The notes: generated from the letters alone by a model not told the origin. Counted from the first letter of the stretch, positions 17,101 to 26,041 are shown. The stretch: 52,530 nt of DNA from an uncultured Collinsella sp. (GCA_959602875.1 CAUGVQ010000002.1:1-52530); one strand, 5' to 3'. Program-made: numbers and translations.

Positions 17101-17792
17101 AGGCGCCGGTACGCCGGACGGGGCTCCACCTGGCGGAATGTTTCCAGACCGGATGTGGAGGACGAGACCTTACCCATGATGGCGATTACGATCTTAAGGA
17201 GGCTGTCGAGGTCGTGCGAGCCGGCAGCGGTGCTCTCGATCTGAAACGCACCGACGAGCTCGTCGAAGGCCCCCGCACCCGGCGTGCCTTCGTCCGTATC
17301 AGGCACCTTCTCGCCCGCGTCCCGCAGCGCCGCGCGCTCGGCAAGACGGCGGATCACGTGCTCGGCGGCACGGCGCTTGAGGTCGTCTGCGTAGTCGGCA
17401 ACCGCAAAGGCGGGGTCCACGCCCAAATCGAGCGCATGGGCGCGGATGATGCGCGCGCACATCCCGTGGATGGTCGAGATCCACGAGCCGTCGACCCGCT
17501 CGGCCTGCGCATCGAGCCCCTCGGCAATAAGAGCTGCGCGGATGCGCTCCTTAAGCTCGGAGGCCGCCTTGTCGGTAAACGTGATGGCGAGCACCTGATC
17601 GATGCTGTCGAGAAACGCCTCGGGCACGTTGGGGTCCGCCCACTCCTCCCGCGGCTTGGACCCCGGCGTGAGTGCCCAGAGCACGCGCTGGGTGAGCGTG
17701 AAGGTCTTGCCCGAGCCGGCGCCCGCCGAGACAAAGAGCGGACCCTCGAGCGTGCGTACGATACGCTCCTGCTTTCGATCGAGACGGGGCAT
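14160..17792 (-). CDS. addA: ATP-dependent helicase/nuclease subunit A
   Basis: A 1210-residue UvrD-type helicase with a C-terminal nuclease, the AddA (RexA) subunit that unwinds and trims broken DNA ends for RecA loading. Visible motifs: Walker A SAGAGSGKTFTLTQRV, motif II VMVDEFQDTAQQQ, motif III TVGDAQQSIYRFRGA, motif V MTIHASKGLEFPVV, and the nuclease DYKTGG near the C-terminus. It starts one base after the addB stop and its ribosome binding site lies within addB, so the two are translationally coupled. Confidence 0.95.
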   Translation of the reverse strand: MPRLDRKQERIVRTLEGPLFVSAGAGSGKTFTLTQRVLWALTPGSKPREEWADPNVPEAFLDSIDQVLAITFTDKAASELKERIRAALIAEGLDAQAERVDGSWISTIHGMCARIIRAHALDLGVDPAFAVADYADDLKRRAAEHVIRRLAERAALRDAGEKVPDTDEGTPGAGAFDELVGAFQIESTAAGSHDLDSLLKIVIAIMGKVSSSTSGLETFRQVEPRPAYRRLTEAYREIAEAPSYANNAAARVAAEALDAWAASPRALADLRACFAACDKLNLRARGMGKDEKDAVVEVRAARGAFFADAYLAARKDALDELIPLAREVEREYTALKRERAVLDNDDLLTLAYDALKNNPAVREEFAGRFKMVMVDEFQDTAQQQVELVRLLCSPDGRELCTVGDAQQSIYRFRGADVSVFRTKKDEVESQGGTVADLDVNFRSHADILSFADALFEGGAANPLGRDFLHLDSCGEDVRGRARKLQSPETSRRQAVLVAGGASEERARARAAAIAARFCRLRDEEGFTPGDMVIIMSALSKADIYAEAVRAAGMPCVVSGGTSVFRRAPEVSAIGALLNFLANPDDGEGAITPLLTSPMFGLGATELLALATRVDAEAGITDTRSVTADVLLTGEILPAFGELPLLSGAREVLARALARVGRDRISAIARDAVSESGWLWRLERGGAQEHAVAANVLRALAIVEEVEGGRALGARLVARAFADHVEHVKESPAMLTGDDGDAVRIMTIHASKGLEFPVVAVTECDGIRAGRDRFQMLDAGGATWWTARPNRFEPASDKELLGDVPALDEDVLAANVLPDTATEAFAYMRRRNSDLDYEEAARKLYVALTRAREVAILVLGAGSASELMVGHATSLVGEVLARILPADPELGGVPDLGCDRLAFEDAHAGDYQLVLLDDLDFPYYPSKGKKGPQVHFACEDYPLAAPSAEGTDAADATAPRDFALVRPAAVEAAITPAARPARASYSYTSLAAELHAEAEDRAVTAAQTDESEEISAPAAAGEEQSCSASASSASAADGDPTALGSAFHALAQWLVETGEDAVPAPRADAQCRYWGVTARQRERLDAALRRWERSVVRAEVRTWACLRAEVPFFSQGMEELAERFGSYAEGAIDLLATDPARPGEALVIDYKTGGSPAETPEALQEKHRLQADVYADVLHKAGYSRVTLKFVRVEIDDPEHPGEPQVVTYER

Positions 17793-17793
17793 G

Positions 17794-20700
17794 TTAGCGC
17801 CTCCTCGGGCACATAGCTACCGGACAGTGGGTGCACGCGTCGCGCGCGGGCTCGGGCGCGATACGCCCCTGCTCGAGTGCGTCGAGCTCGAGCTCGACGG
17901 CGTGTTCCACCTGGGCGAGCAGGTGGTTGAAGTCAAGGGCGCCGTCGTGCTTGGCGCTCCGGCTGCCGCGGGGCTTCACGCCCGGGTAACCCGAGACCGC
18001 GTCGTGCGGGAAGGCGGGCGGCTCGCTCTCGGTAAGCGCCGCGGCGGCCGCGCCCTTGACGACGGGTCCACGTGTACCAAAGTAGACCGCACCCTGCGGG
18101 GAGCCGCCCGTGAGGCGCGCGTACGCGGTCGCGTAGATGAGCGTCTGCACCTTGGGCGAGCGGTCCTCGTCGCGCCCCGGGAGCCACGCGGGGTCGAGCT
18201 CCTCCCGCTCATCGCGCGCCATGGTGGGGTCCGGACAGGCAAACTCGCCCAGAGCAGCACGGTTCTTGTAGTCGATAACCACGAAGCGCTCGCCCGAGCC
18301 GGCGTCCGGCGCGGTGTCGATGCGGTCGATGCGCCCGCCGAGCGGCCGGCCCGCGTAGACAACGCCCTCCTTGTCAAAGGAGTACTCCATGAGCTCCGGC
18401 GTGAAAATGGAGAGCATGTCGCTCTCGTAGCGAACGACCTCGCGGAGCTTTTGCCGCATGGCCTCGATTTGCCCGCGCTCGATCTCGTCGGTCGCCACCA
18501 AGGGAACCTTGATGGTCTGCGGGCGACCGCCGCGCGAGCGGTCGTACTTGCCGTGCGTGTACTTGCCCCGGGCGTGGTCGGCACGTATCTCGTCAAAGGC
18601 GCTATCCATCTCGGCAAGCGATACATCGAGGTTCTTAGGGGTCACGCGGCCGAGTCCCGCCTCACGCAGCCGCTCGTGGAAGCGCTGCATCACGTCGTGG
18701 ACGAAGTTTCCCATCTCGATGGGGCCAAACCCCACGTCGAGGCGGCGGGTCGAGACGCGATTTGTGACAAACCACCGATACGGGCAGGCGAGGTAGTTCT
18801 CAATCTGCGAGGCGGAAAGCGTGCGCGGACGTGCCTCGCCGCCCACCGCGCGCTCGGGCAGCAACAACAGATGCACGAGTTCGGGCGCAAGTGCGTGCTC
18901 GGGAAGACGAGGTTCGCTATCGACGTGCGCGCCCGCGCCGCCCGCCGGATCGAGATTGGTGAAGAGCGCGCTCTCCGTGGGCACCCCCGCCGCGTGAGAC
19001 ACCTCGGCAAGGCCGGCCGCCGCGCGACGCGCCTTGAGCTCGCTCACCGCAAGCGCCGGATACACCTCCTCGCCATGTGCATCATGCGCGACATAGGCCG
19101 CGGCGGCGCGCGCCCCGAGCGCGAGCGCCCGGCGGACCGTCACGCGCTGGCGCACAGCCGGAGACGCTGCAAGGGGTGCGGCGCCGAGCTTTTGGGCGAG
19201 GAGCTCGTCGACCGTGGTGCGATGCGAGAGCGGATAGGAGGTGGCGTCCGCGTCGGTAAGGAGTACCGCGGAGGCACTGCCCGGCGTGCGCGCAGCGGCG
19301 GTACTCGGCGAGACGACCTCGACAAGCGGGGCGGAGGCATCTGGAGCGGCGGGAGATGCCGCCCAGGCCAGGCGGACGCGCAGGCCCGGCAGGACAGTGA
19401 ATGCGCGCTCTGCGGTGAGACCAAGCTCACGGGCGCGCCCGGTCAGTGCGAGCGCGGCGTCGAGCGCGGCGAGCTCCGTCTGCTGGGCAGCCAGGCCCTC
19501 GGCACCAAAGGAGGCGGGAGATGCCGCCGCCGCTGCCTCGCGCATGAGGGCGAGCGCGCGCCCATAGCGCGCCTCACGCAGGGCGTCGACCACCGGCTTC
19601 ACGACCACGGGGCGCGCAGGGACGCCCGCCTCGTCTGCCCGCTCGCGCTCGCGCTGCTGCTCGCGGCTCTGCAGGCGGTCGAGCTCCGCCAGAAGCGCCG
19701 CGGCATCGAGCTTGCGCGTCTTGCGCAGATGCGCATCGAAGGCGCGCGCCGAGCGTGCCGCGGCCGGGCCGAGCCCGGAGAAGGGAGAGCGCATCCAGTC
19801 GGGGAGCTCGGGCGCGGGCCACCAGGCGCTCGGCTCCTCGCCCTCCAGGCGCTTGATGAGGTCGGCGAGCACAAAGAACATCTCGCCCGCGCGGGTCTCG
19901 GCAAACGCGGACGAGCCCTCCATGCGCACAGCCGCACCGCGCGCGGCAAGGCGCGGCGCGAGGACGCGGAAGGCGCTGATGGGACGCGGGTCCACCACCA
20001 CAGCCCCCGCAGCGTGAGCGCCGCCATCGGCGGACGGGCGCTCGGCCCTGTGCAGGAGTTCGTCCAGAAGCGCAACGTAGGCAGCACCGCACGCGGTGGG
20101 CCCTGCGACCTCGTACACATCGGCAAGAGCGCCTGCCTCCGCCGGGACGGCAGGATCGGGTGCCTCTGCCCGTGCAACGAGCACGCCGCGCGCACGCAAG
20201 GCGCGCTCGATGTCGCGCGCGAAGTCGTAGGCCTCGGCCTCAAGAGCAAACGCCACCTCGCCGGAAGCGGCGATGGGTGCCAGAAGGTCAATCAGGTAGA
20301 CGGGAAGTTCGGCCGTGCTACGCAAGGCAACAAAGCGCTCGCTTGCCGGCACGCCCCGATTGCGGAAGCGACGAGCGAGCAGCACCGCAGCCGTTGCCGG
20401 CTCGATAAGGCCGTGTTCTGCCAGAAGCTCGACATAGTGGCGCAGGGCGCCCAGCACCTCCCGCTCGGAAGCGGTGAGTGACCCAGCGGTATCCACCGCG
20501 AGCGCATAGGGCAGGCAGCCGCGTGCCGCACGGGCGAGCATATCGACCGTGCCTGCGCTCTCGCGCAGGCCGCCCTCCCCCGGCGCACGCTCCGCATGGC
20601 GGCAGAGCACCTCGGCAAGCAGGAGCTTTCGCGCGGCGGCATCCACCATCTGACGTCCGTCGCCCCAGAGCTCCCAGAGCGCCGCAAGCCAAGATGACGG

Positions 20701-20886
20701 CGTCTCCACCGCCACGGCAAGGCCGAGCCCCGCATCGGCAAGAGTGCGGCGGCAGACGTCGCGCTCGGCAAAATCGGGCGCGAGCAGCGTGGCGCGACCA
20801 TGTCGCTCCACTGCGGCGGCAATGCGCGCAACCTCCTTTGGCGAGGGGGCGGGCGCGCGATGCGCTATCGAGATGCTTGCGGGCAT
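17794..20886 (-). CDS. addB: ATP-dependent nuclease subunit B (AddB-like, PD-(D/E)XK)
   Basis: A 1030-residue partner of AddA. The C-terminal RecB-like nuclease has GRIDRID and VVIDYKN catalytic segments and the four-Cys pattern of iron-sulfur AddB proteins: one Cys in NYLACPYRW and three in ACTHCPVAMC at the very C-terminus. The N-terminal part is Ala-rich and I see no Walker A motif, so helicase-type ATPase activity is not expected there. GGAGG precedes the ATG. First gene of addB-addA. Confidence 0.9.
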   Translation of the reverse strand: MPASISIAHRAPAPSPKEVARIAAAVERHGRATLLAPDFAERDVCRRTLADAGLGLAVAVETPSSWLAALWELWGDGRQMVDAAARKLLLAEVLCRHAERAPGEGGLRESAGTVDMLARAARGCLPYALAVDTAGSLTASEREVLGALRHYVELLAEHGLIEPATAAVLLARRFRNRGVPASERFVALRSTAELPVYLIDLLAPIAASGEVAFALEAEAYDFARDIERALRARGVLVARAEAPDPAVPAEAGALADVYEVAGPTACGAAYVALLDELLHRAERPSADGGAHAAGAVVVDPRPISAFRVLAPRLAARGAAVRMEGSSAFAETRAGEMFFVLADLIKRLEGEEPSAWWPAPELPDWMRSPFSGLGPAAARSARAFDAHLRKTRKLDAAALLAELDRLQSREQQRERERADEAGVPARPVVVKPVVDALREARYGRALALMREAAAAASPASFGAEGLAAQQTELAALDAALALTGRARELGLTAERAFTVLPGLRVRLAWAASPAAPDASAPLVEVVSPSTAAARTPGSASAVLLTDADATSYPLSHRTTVDELLAQKLGAAPLAASPAVRQRVTVRRALALGARAAAAYVAHDAHGEEVYPALAVSELKARRAAAGLAEVSHAAGVPTESALFTNLDPAGGAGAHVDSEPRLPEHALAPELVHLLLLPERAVGGEARPRTLSASQIENYLACPYRWFVTNRVSTRRLDVGFGPIEMGNFVHDVMQRFHERLREAGLGRVTPKNLDVSLAEMDSAFDEIRADHARGKYTHGKYDRSRGGRPQTIKVPLVATDEIERGQIEAMRQKLREVVRYESDMLSIFTPELMEYSFDKEGVVYAGRPLGGRIDRIDTAPDAGSGERFVVIDYKNRAALGEFACPDPTMARDEREELDPAWLPGRDEDRSPKVQTLIYATAYARLTGGSPQGAVYFGTRGPVVKGAAAAALTESEPPAFPHDAVSGYPGVKPRGSRSAKHDGALDFNHLLAQVEHAVELELDALEQGRIAPEPARDACTHCPVAMCPRRR

Positions 20887-20923
20887 GCGTCCTCCGTCCG
20901 AGCGAACCGTTCCAACTAGTTAG

Positions 20924-20951
20924 ATAGTATCCTAGCGTCGCGTGCGGACAA
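20924..20951 (-). promoter_or_regulatory. Predicted promoter of addB-addA
   Basis: On the minus strand a -35 TTGTCC (20946-20951) and a -10 TACTAT (20924-20929) are separated by 16 bases, about 40 bases before the addB start codon. Confidence 0.5.
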
Positions 20952-20964
20952 GAAACGGGCGCGC

Positions 20965-21480
20965 CTAGTCGATCGTACGCTCCATCACGTAATCGTCCAT
21001 CACAAAACCGTGACCGATATCGTTCACCACCGACTCGATTACCGCAAAACCGTTACCCTTGTAGGCACGAAGCCCCAGCTCGTTGCCCTTGTTGACGTTG
21101 AGATACATGGCGTGCCAGCCGCGCTTGCGGCAAAGCGCATCAAAAAAGTCAAAGGTGCGGCTCGCCACATGGTGGCCGCGCGCCTCGGGCAGCAGGTAGA
21201 CCTTGGAAATGTAGTAGCGCCCGGTCTCGGGCTCGTCGTGGCCGCCCGTGTACCCCAGGACCCGGCCCTCGCCATCCGCGATGAACCAGTACTCGTAGCC
21301 GTGCTCGGCTATGTCGCGGCGCATGGCCTCGACCGAATGGAACATATCGACCATGTAGCGCGTCTGCTCCTCGCCCAAAAACTGAGGCCAGTAGCCCATC
21401 CAGATCTTCTCGGCAAGCGCGGCGAGCTCCTCAAGCTCGGCTTCGGTGGTGACGGGCATGAACTGGACGGTCTCGCGCAT
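20965..21480 (-). CDS. GNAT family N-acetyltransferase
   Basis: A 171-residue acetyltransferase. The acetyl-CoA binding segment is KVYLLPEARGHHVASRTFDFF, preceded by the beta strands of GRVLGYTGGH, and followed by YLNVNKGNELGLRAYKGNGFAV, the typical NxxAxxxYxxxGF-like end of the fold. The substrate is unknown. It is alone between addB and a terminator, with a GGAG site upstream. Confidence 0.85.
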   Translation of the reverse strand: MRETVQFMPVTTEAELEELAALAEKIWMGYWPQFLGEEQTRYMVDMFHSVEAMRRDIAEHGYEYWFIADGEGRVLGYTGGHDEPETGRYYISKVYLLPEARGHHVASRTFDFFDALCRKRGWHAMYLNVNKGNELGLRAYKGNGFAVIESVVNDIGHGFVMDDYVMERTID

Positions 21481-21502
21481 GGGGCTCCTCCAAAATACGT
21501 AG

Positions 21503-21543
21503 AAAACCGGCGGCGGACCTCACCATGATAGGCCCGCCGCCGG
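21503..21543 (-). terminator. Terminator of the TrpR-like regulator gene
   Basis: A 10-bp perfect stem CCGGCGGCGG/CCGCCGCCGG, extended by CCT/AGG across a mismatch, is followed on the minus strand by TTTTC. It lies 67 bases after the regulator's stop and before the acetyltransferase start. Confidence 0.8.
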
Positions 21544-21609
21544 CGTGCGCGTGCTCTTGCGCAAAGATGAAACAGCGCAGCTACTGTAACGATGAAACAG
21601 CGTAGCGCC

Positions 21610-21909
21610 TTACGCGCCGTCCTCGAGCTTGATGAGCATCTTGCGGTAGCCGCCGTGCACGCCGTTGAGCGCCTTGGAAACGCGGCTTACCGTGGTGGAC
21701 GAGGCGCCGGTCTGGGTCTGGACCTCCACATAGGGCTCGCCCTCGTCGAGCAGGCGGGCAACCTGGAGGCGCTGCGCAAAATCGCAGATCTCGCGCGGGG
21801 TGCAGAGGTCGGCGAGGAAGGCCTCGACATCTGCCTCGCCTTCGAGAAGCGTCAGCGCGTGCACGAGCTGGCGCACATCCTGCCTCTGATACATCTTCTC
21901 GATATCCAT
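21610..21909 (-). CDS. YerC/YecD family TrpR-related regulator
   Basis: A 99-residue helical DNA-binding protein. LCTPREICDFAQRLQVARLL and the helix-turn-helix VQTQTGASSTTVSRVSKALN match the YerC/YecD branch of the Trp repressor superfamily. The start ATG at 21909 gives the usual family length; an ATG 30-40 bases upstream is possible. An inverted repeat lies over the predicted promoter, which suggests self-regulation. Targets are unknown. Confidence 0.85.
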   Translation of the reverse strand: MDIEKMYQRQDVRQLVHALTLLEGEADVEAFLADLCTPREICDFAQRLQVARLLDEGEPYVEVQTQTGASSTTVSRVSKALNGVHGGYRKMLIKLEDGA

Positions 21910-22010
21910 CGAACCACCGATTCCGCTCGCAGTGACCATATACCGTGCCTGTTCCCATCGCTCGCCCGGCGCCAACGTGGGCGCACGCGAGCATCTGGCG
22001 ACAGCACGTG

Positions 22011-22032
22011 CGTAGTGTAGCACACCACTACG
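22011..22032 (-). promoter_or_regulatory. Inverted repeat over the promoter of the TrpR-like regulator
   Basis: CGTAGTG and CACTACG flank an 8-base spacer. On the minus strand the spacer and second arm contain TGCTACACT, a good extended -10. The site is about 100 bases upstream of the regulator's start and could be its own operator. Confidence 0.45.
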
Positions 22033-22088
22033 CTAAAGTGCGCGCTGCATAAAGACTATTGAATACACAGAAATATACGAGGACGAGC

Positions 22089-23195
22089 TTACAGCCGCGG
22101 CAGCGTGGGAATGAGCGAGAGCCGCTCGGCAAGGCCCGAGGTCCACGTCACGCGGTCGCAGTCGTCGATGATGACGGCCTCGACGCCCGGCAGCTCTTCA
22201 ATGAAGGCGCGGGCGCGCTCGGCGCCCATCATGAGGGCCGTTGTGGACCAGCCATCGCAGTCGAGCGAGCGCTCGGCCACGATCGTGGCGCTCGCCACGT
22301 CACTTTGGGCAGGCATACCGGTTTGGGGGTCGAGGATATGGTGGTAGGTGACGCCGCCGCGCGTGAACGACCGCTCAAAGAGCCCGCTCGTGACAACCGA
22401 GCCGTCGCGCACGCTCACAAGCGCCCGGTGGTGCGCCGGGTCAAAGGGGTTCACGATGCCAATGCGCCAGGGCTCCCCCGCCGTGCGCGGCGGACGTGCG
22501 GACGCATCCCCCGGGCGGCCGCCCGCCACGAGCACGTTGCCGCCGAGGTTCAAGACAAAGCGCTCGACGCCGCGCGCGCGCATGATGCGGGCGAGATCGT
22601 CTGCGATATAGCCCTTGGCGATGCCACCGAGGTCGAGTATGGTCGCAGGGTCGGTGATAGCGAGCGTGGGCGTCACACTGCCGTCTGCCGCCGCGGTCTC
22701 GCCCACCTCGATGCGCCCCGCCGCTCCCACGTGCTCGAGGGCGCGCGCAAGGGCGAGCCGCGAGGGAATCTCGCCGGTATGGAAGTTCCAAAGCGAGGTC
22801 ACCGTGCCCATGGTGATGTCGAAGTGCCCCTCGCTCCGCGCGCCGTACGCGAGGGCGAGGCGGGCGAGCTCGGCCGTCTCGGGCGCCACGGGCACGGGCG
22901 CGGGAGAGGCGGCGTGGGCGCGGGAGATGTCTGAGTCGGGGCGCGTGCGCGAGAGCGTGCGCTCGAAGAAGCAGCAGCGCTCGCACGCGGCCTCGAGCGC
23001 GGCATCGAGCACGTCCCGCACCGCCGGGTCGGCTGCGGAGGCGCCGTCGGCGGGATAGGCATAGAGGCGCACGTCGGTGTTGAAGATGAAGAGCTCCGCC
23101 ATACGGGCGCCCATCTCGGCATCGGAGAGTCGCGCGGGCGACGAGACGCGGGTGGTTCCCTCGGCATCCGAAATATGAGACTTGCTAGCAGACAT
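22089..23195 (-). CDS. apbE: FAD:protein FMN transferase
   Basis: A 368-residue ApbE-family enzyme that attaches FMN to Thr/Ser of target flavoproteins using FAD. Conserved segments: FDITMGTVTSLWNFH, ILDLGGIAKGYIADD, LNLGGNV, and HHILDPQTGMPAQ. There is no signal peptide or lipobox, so it is probably cytoplasmic, unlike most secreted ApbE proteins. GGGAAGG precedes the ATG at 23195; a GTG two codons earlier is less likely. No target flavoprotein is visible nearby. Confidence 0.9.
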   Translation of the reverse strand: MSASKSHISDAEGTTRVSSPARLSDAEMGARMAELFIFNTDVRLYAYPADGASAADPAVRDVLDAALEAACERCCFFERTLSRTRPDSDISRAHAASPAPVPVAPETAELARLALAYGARSEGHFDITMGTVTSLWNFHTGEIPSRLALARALEHVGAAGRIEVGETAAADGSVTPTLAITDPATILDLGGIAKGYIADDLARIMRARGVERFVLNLGGNVLVAGGRPGDASARPPRTAGEPWRIGIVNPFDPAHHRALVSVRDGSVVTSGLFERSFTRGGVTYHHILDPQTGMPAQSDVASATIVAERSLDCDGWSTTALMMGAERARAFIEELPGVEAVIIDDCDRVTWTSGLAERLSLIPTLPRL

Positions 23196-23367
23196 ATTCA
23201 CACCTTCCCCACCAAACGGGCCTCTCGCGCCGCTGAAGCTCGGTTTGGGGCATACTCAGAGGCAGTTGCGCGCCGAGGGGCCGGCAAACATATGCCGCCG
23301 CACCCCGGTGCACGACCATCTTAGCTCAGAGGCACGCGCCCGCGCGCCCCGCACAAGAGAGGCTCTC

Positions 23368-23730
23368 ATGCGTTTTCTGCTCAACTGGCTCGTCAACTCG
23401 ATTGCCATCGCCGTCGCCGCGGCCATTGTTCCAGGCATCGCACCCTTTGGGGCGGACCCGTGGGTGGCCTACGCCATCGCGGGGCTCTTCCTCGGCATCG
23501 TGAACGGCACCATCAAACCGGTCTTAAGCTTGCTCTCGATTCCGCTTACCATCGTCACCCTCGGCATCTTCCAGCTCGTGGTGAACAGCTTCATGCTCTC
23601 CATCGCCGGTTGGCTTTCGCTCAACCTCTTTGGGGCCGGCATCGCCATCATGGGCTTTGGCTCGGCCTTTGTGGGCGCGATCATCGTGAGCATCATGTGT
23701 TCGCTGCTGGGCTTCATCACAAACGATTAG
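23368..23730 (+). CDS. Phage holin family 4 / YvlD-like membrane protein
   Basis: A 120-residue protein made of four hydrophobic segments, beginning MRFLLNWLVNSIAIAVAAAIVPGI (part) and containing VNGTIKPVLSLLSIPLTIVTLGIF (part), the YvlD/holin-IV signature. These are usually chromosomal membrane proteins of unknown role rather than true phage holins. AGAGAGG lies before the ATG. It is divergent from apbE and 69 bases before cysK. Confidence 0.85.
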   Translation: MRFLLNWLVNSIAIAVAAAIVPGIAPFGADPWVAYAIAGLFLGIVNGTIKPVLSLLSIPLTIVTLGIFQLVVNSFMLSIAGWLSLNLFGAGIAIMGFGSAFVGAIIVSIMCSLLGFITND

Positions 23731-23799
23731 CAGACGGGCACGGCCCGCAAATACCCGCCGGCACGGGCCGGCAACCCATACCTCAGATTAGGAGCAACC

Positions 23800-24732
23800 A
23801 TGGCTATCTACACCTCCATCGACCAGCTCATCGGCAAGACCCCGTTAATCGAGCTCACCCGTCTTGAGGACAACCTCGGCCTCAAGAGCCGTGTGCTCGC
23901 CAAACTCGAATCCAAGAACCCCGGCGGCTCTGCCAAGGACCGCATCGCGCTCTCGATGATCGAGGCGGCCGAGCGCGACGGGCGCCTGCGCCCGCACCAG
24001 GGTTACACCATCATCGAGCCCACCTCGGGAAACACCGGCGTCGGCCTCTCCATGATCGCCGCCGCCCGCGGCTACCGCGCCGTGATTGTCATGCCCGAGA
24101 CCATGAGCGAGGAGCGCCGCCGCCTCATGCGCGCCTACGGCGCCGAGCTTGTGCTCACCCCGGGCGCCGAGGGCATGGCGGGCGCCATCCGCCGCGCCGA
24201 GGAGCTCGCCGCCACCACGCCCAAGAGCATCATCGCCGGGCAGTTTGAGAACCCTGCGAACCCGGCTGCGCACTACGCCACCACCGGCCCCGAGATCTGG
24301 GCCGACACGGTAGGCGAGGTCGACGTCCTGGTGGCGGGCGTGGGCACAGGCGGCACCATCACGGGCGTGGGCCGCTATCTGAAGGAGAAGAAGCCCAACG
24401 TGCGCGTTATTGCCGTCGAGCCCGATACCTCGCCCGTGCTCGAGGGCGGAGATGCCGGCCCGCACAAGATCCAGGGCATCGGCGCGGGTTTTGTGCCCGA
24501 GGCGCTCGACACCTCCGTGTACGACGAGATCATCCCCGTCGCCGCCGAGGACGCCTTTGCAACCGGGCGCGCGCTCGGGCGCACCGAGGGCATTCTCGCC
24601 GGCATCTCCTCTGGTGCTGCGCTCTGGGCCGCGCTCGAGGTGGCGCGCCGCCCCGAGATGGCGGGCAAGACCATCGTGGTCGTGCTCGTGGATACCGGCG
24701 AGCGCTATCTTTCGACCGAGCTCTTTGCGTAA
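23800..24732 (+). CDS. cysK: Cysteine synthase (O-acetylserine sulfhydrylase)
   Basis: A 310-residue PLP enzyme that makes cysteine from O-acetylserine and sulfide. The PLP lysine is in ESKNPGGSAKDRIA, the substrate loop is PTSGNTGVGLSM, and the phosphate loop is GVGTGGTITGVGRYL; the C-terminal GISSGAALWAAL is also typical. GGAG precedes the ATG. It is followed after 9 bases by mnmA, suggesting co-transcription and a link between cysteine supply and tRNA thiolation. Confidence 0.95.
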   Translation: MAIYTSIDQLIGKTPLIELTRLEDNLGLKSRVLAKLESKNPGGSAKDRIALSMIEAAERDGRLRPHQGYTIIEPTSGNTGVGLSMIAAARGYRAVIVMPETMSEERRRLMRAYGAELVLTPGAEGMAGAIRRAEELAATTPKSIIAGQFENPANPAAHYATTGPEIWADTVGEVDVLVAGVGTGGTITGVGRYLKEKKPNVRVIAVEPDTSPVLEGGDAGPHKIQGIGAGFVPEALDTSVYDEIIPVAAEDAFATGRALGRTEGILAGISSGAALWAALEVARRPEMAGKTIVVVLVDTGERYLSTELFA

Positions 24733-24741
24733 CGGCCGGCC

Positions 24742-25902
24742 ATGACGAGCGCATCTTCTGCAAAACCGCGCGTCCTTGTTGCCATGAGCGGCGGCGTTGA
24801 CTCGAGCGTTACCGCCTGGCTGCTCAAGGAGCAGGGTTTTGACTGCGTTGGTGCCATCATGCGCCTGCACGACGGTACGTGCGGCGCGGGCGCCGAGGGC
24901 GGCACGGAAGCCGAGGGCAGCGGCTCTGGCAACGAGACGGACGACATTGCCTCTGCCCGCGCCGTGGCAGAACGACTCGGCATGCCGTTTTACGTGCTCG
25001 ACCGCCGCGAGGCGTTTGCGCGCGACGTGATCGAGCCCTTTGTTTGCGCCTATGAGCGCGGCGTCACGCCCAACCCCTGCTGCATCTGCAACCGCCGCAT
25101 CAAGTTTGGAGCGCTCCTCGACGCGGCGCGCGAGCTCGGCTGCACGCACCTTGCAACCGGTCACTACGCGCGCATCGCGCGCGCGGCAGACGGCACGCCG
25201 GCGCTCGCCAAGGCGCGCGACCTCACCAAGGACCAGAGCTACTTTTTGTACGGTCTTAGCGACGACGCCCTCGCCCACGTGATCTTTCCGCTCGGCGACC
25301 TCACCAAGGAGGGGGACGTGCGCCGCATCGCGCGCGAGCAGGGTTTTGCCTCCGCTGAGCGCCGCGATAGCCAGGGAATCTGCTTTGTGGCGGATAGCGA
25401 CTTTGCCTCGTTTATCGAGCGCTGGCGCGGGCACACGCTGCCCGAGGGCGACGTGCTCGCCCAGGACGGCCGCGTGCTCGGGCGCCACAGCGGCGCCATC
25501 CGCTACACCGTGGGGCAGCGCAAGGGCCTCGGCATTGCCGCGGACCGCCCGCTCTACGTGACCGCCATCGACGCCGCCGCCAACACCGTCACACTCGGGT
25601 ACGAAGAGGACCTCCTCGCCAGCGCCCTCGTCACCGAGGACTGGACTTGGACAGGCGAGGCACCTGAGCGCGAGGCGGAGCTTGCCGCTGCGGGCGAGGC
25701 GGGCCTGCCGCTTACCGCCAAGATCCGCTATCGCCAGCCGGACCAAGCGTGTCACCTCAGCCGCGTTGTCACCGGCCCCGATGCGGGCGCCATGCGCCTC
25801 GACTTTGCCCTCCCCCAGAAGGGAATCGCACCCGGCCAGGCCGTCGTGGTCTACCGGGGCGACACGGTGATTGGCGGCGGCTCGGTACGCCGCGCGCTCT
25901 AA
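24742..25902 (+). CDS. mnmA: tRNA-specific 2-thiouridylase
   Basis: A 386-residue enzyme that adds sulfur to uridine 34 of Lys, Glu and Gln tRNAs. The ATP pyrophosphatase loop is AMSGGVDSSV; the catalytic cysteines lie in NPCCICNRRIKFG and SQGICFVADSD; ATGHYARI and TVGQRKGLGIA are family hallmarks. There is a short Gly/Glu-rich insertion (about residues 48-72) after MRLHDG. Follows cysK at 9 bases. Confidence 0.96.
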   Translation: MTSASSAKPRVLVAMSGGVDSSVTAWLLKEQGFDCVGAIMRLHDGTCGAGAEGGTEAEGSGSGNETDDIASARAVAERLGMPFYVLDRREAFARDVIEPFVCAYERGVTPNPCCICNRRIKFGALLDAARELGCTHLATGHYARIARAADGTPALAKARDLTKDQSYFLYGLSDDALAHVIFPLGDLTKEGDVRRIAREQGFASAERRDSQGICFVADSDFASFIERWRGHTLPEGDVLAQDGRVLGRHSGAIRYTVGQRKGLGIAADRPLYVTAIDAAANTVTLGYEEDLLASALVTEDWTWTGEAPEREAELAAAGEAGLPLTAKIRYRQPDQACHLSRVVTGPDAGAMRLDFALPQKGIAPGQAVVVYRGDTVIGGGSVRRAL

Positions 25903-25961
25903 ATTGGCTCACGCCCACGTTGACGATGGGCCCTGCGGTCAAATAGGCCCGCCATAAAGTG

Positions 25962-25994
25962 GAGGCCGGCCCCGCGCTGAGCGGAACCGGCCTC
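25962..25994. terminator. Terminator between mnmA and the alcohol dehydrogenase gene
   Basis: GAGGCCGG/CCGGCCTC forms an 8-bp stem around a 17-base loop, between two convergent genes. The T-tract is weak on both strands, so it may serve both with low efficiency. Confidence 0.55.
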
Positions 25995-26041
25995 GCTCGG
26001 GCGCGCCTAGCGTGCGCACCCGTTACCAGATGTCGCTGGTC

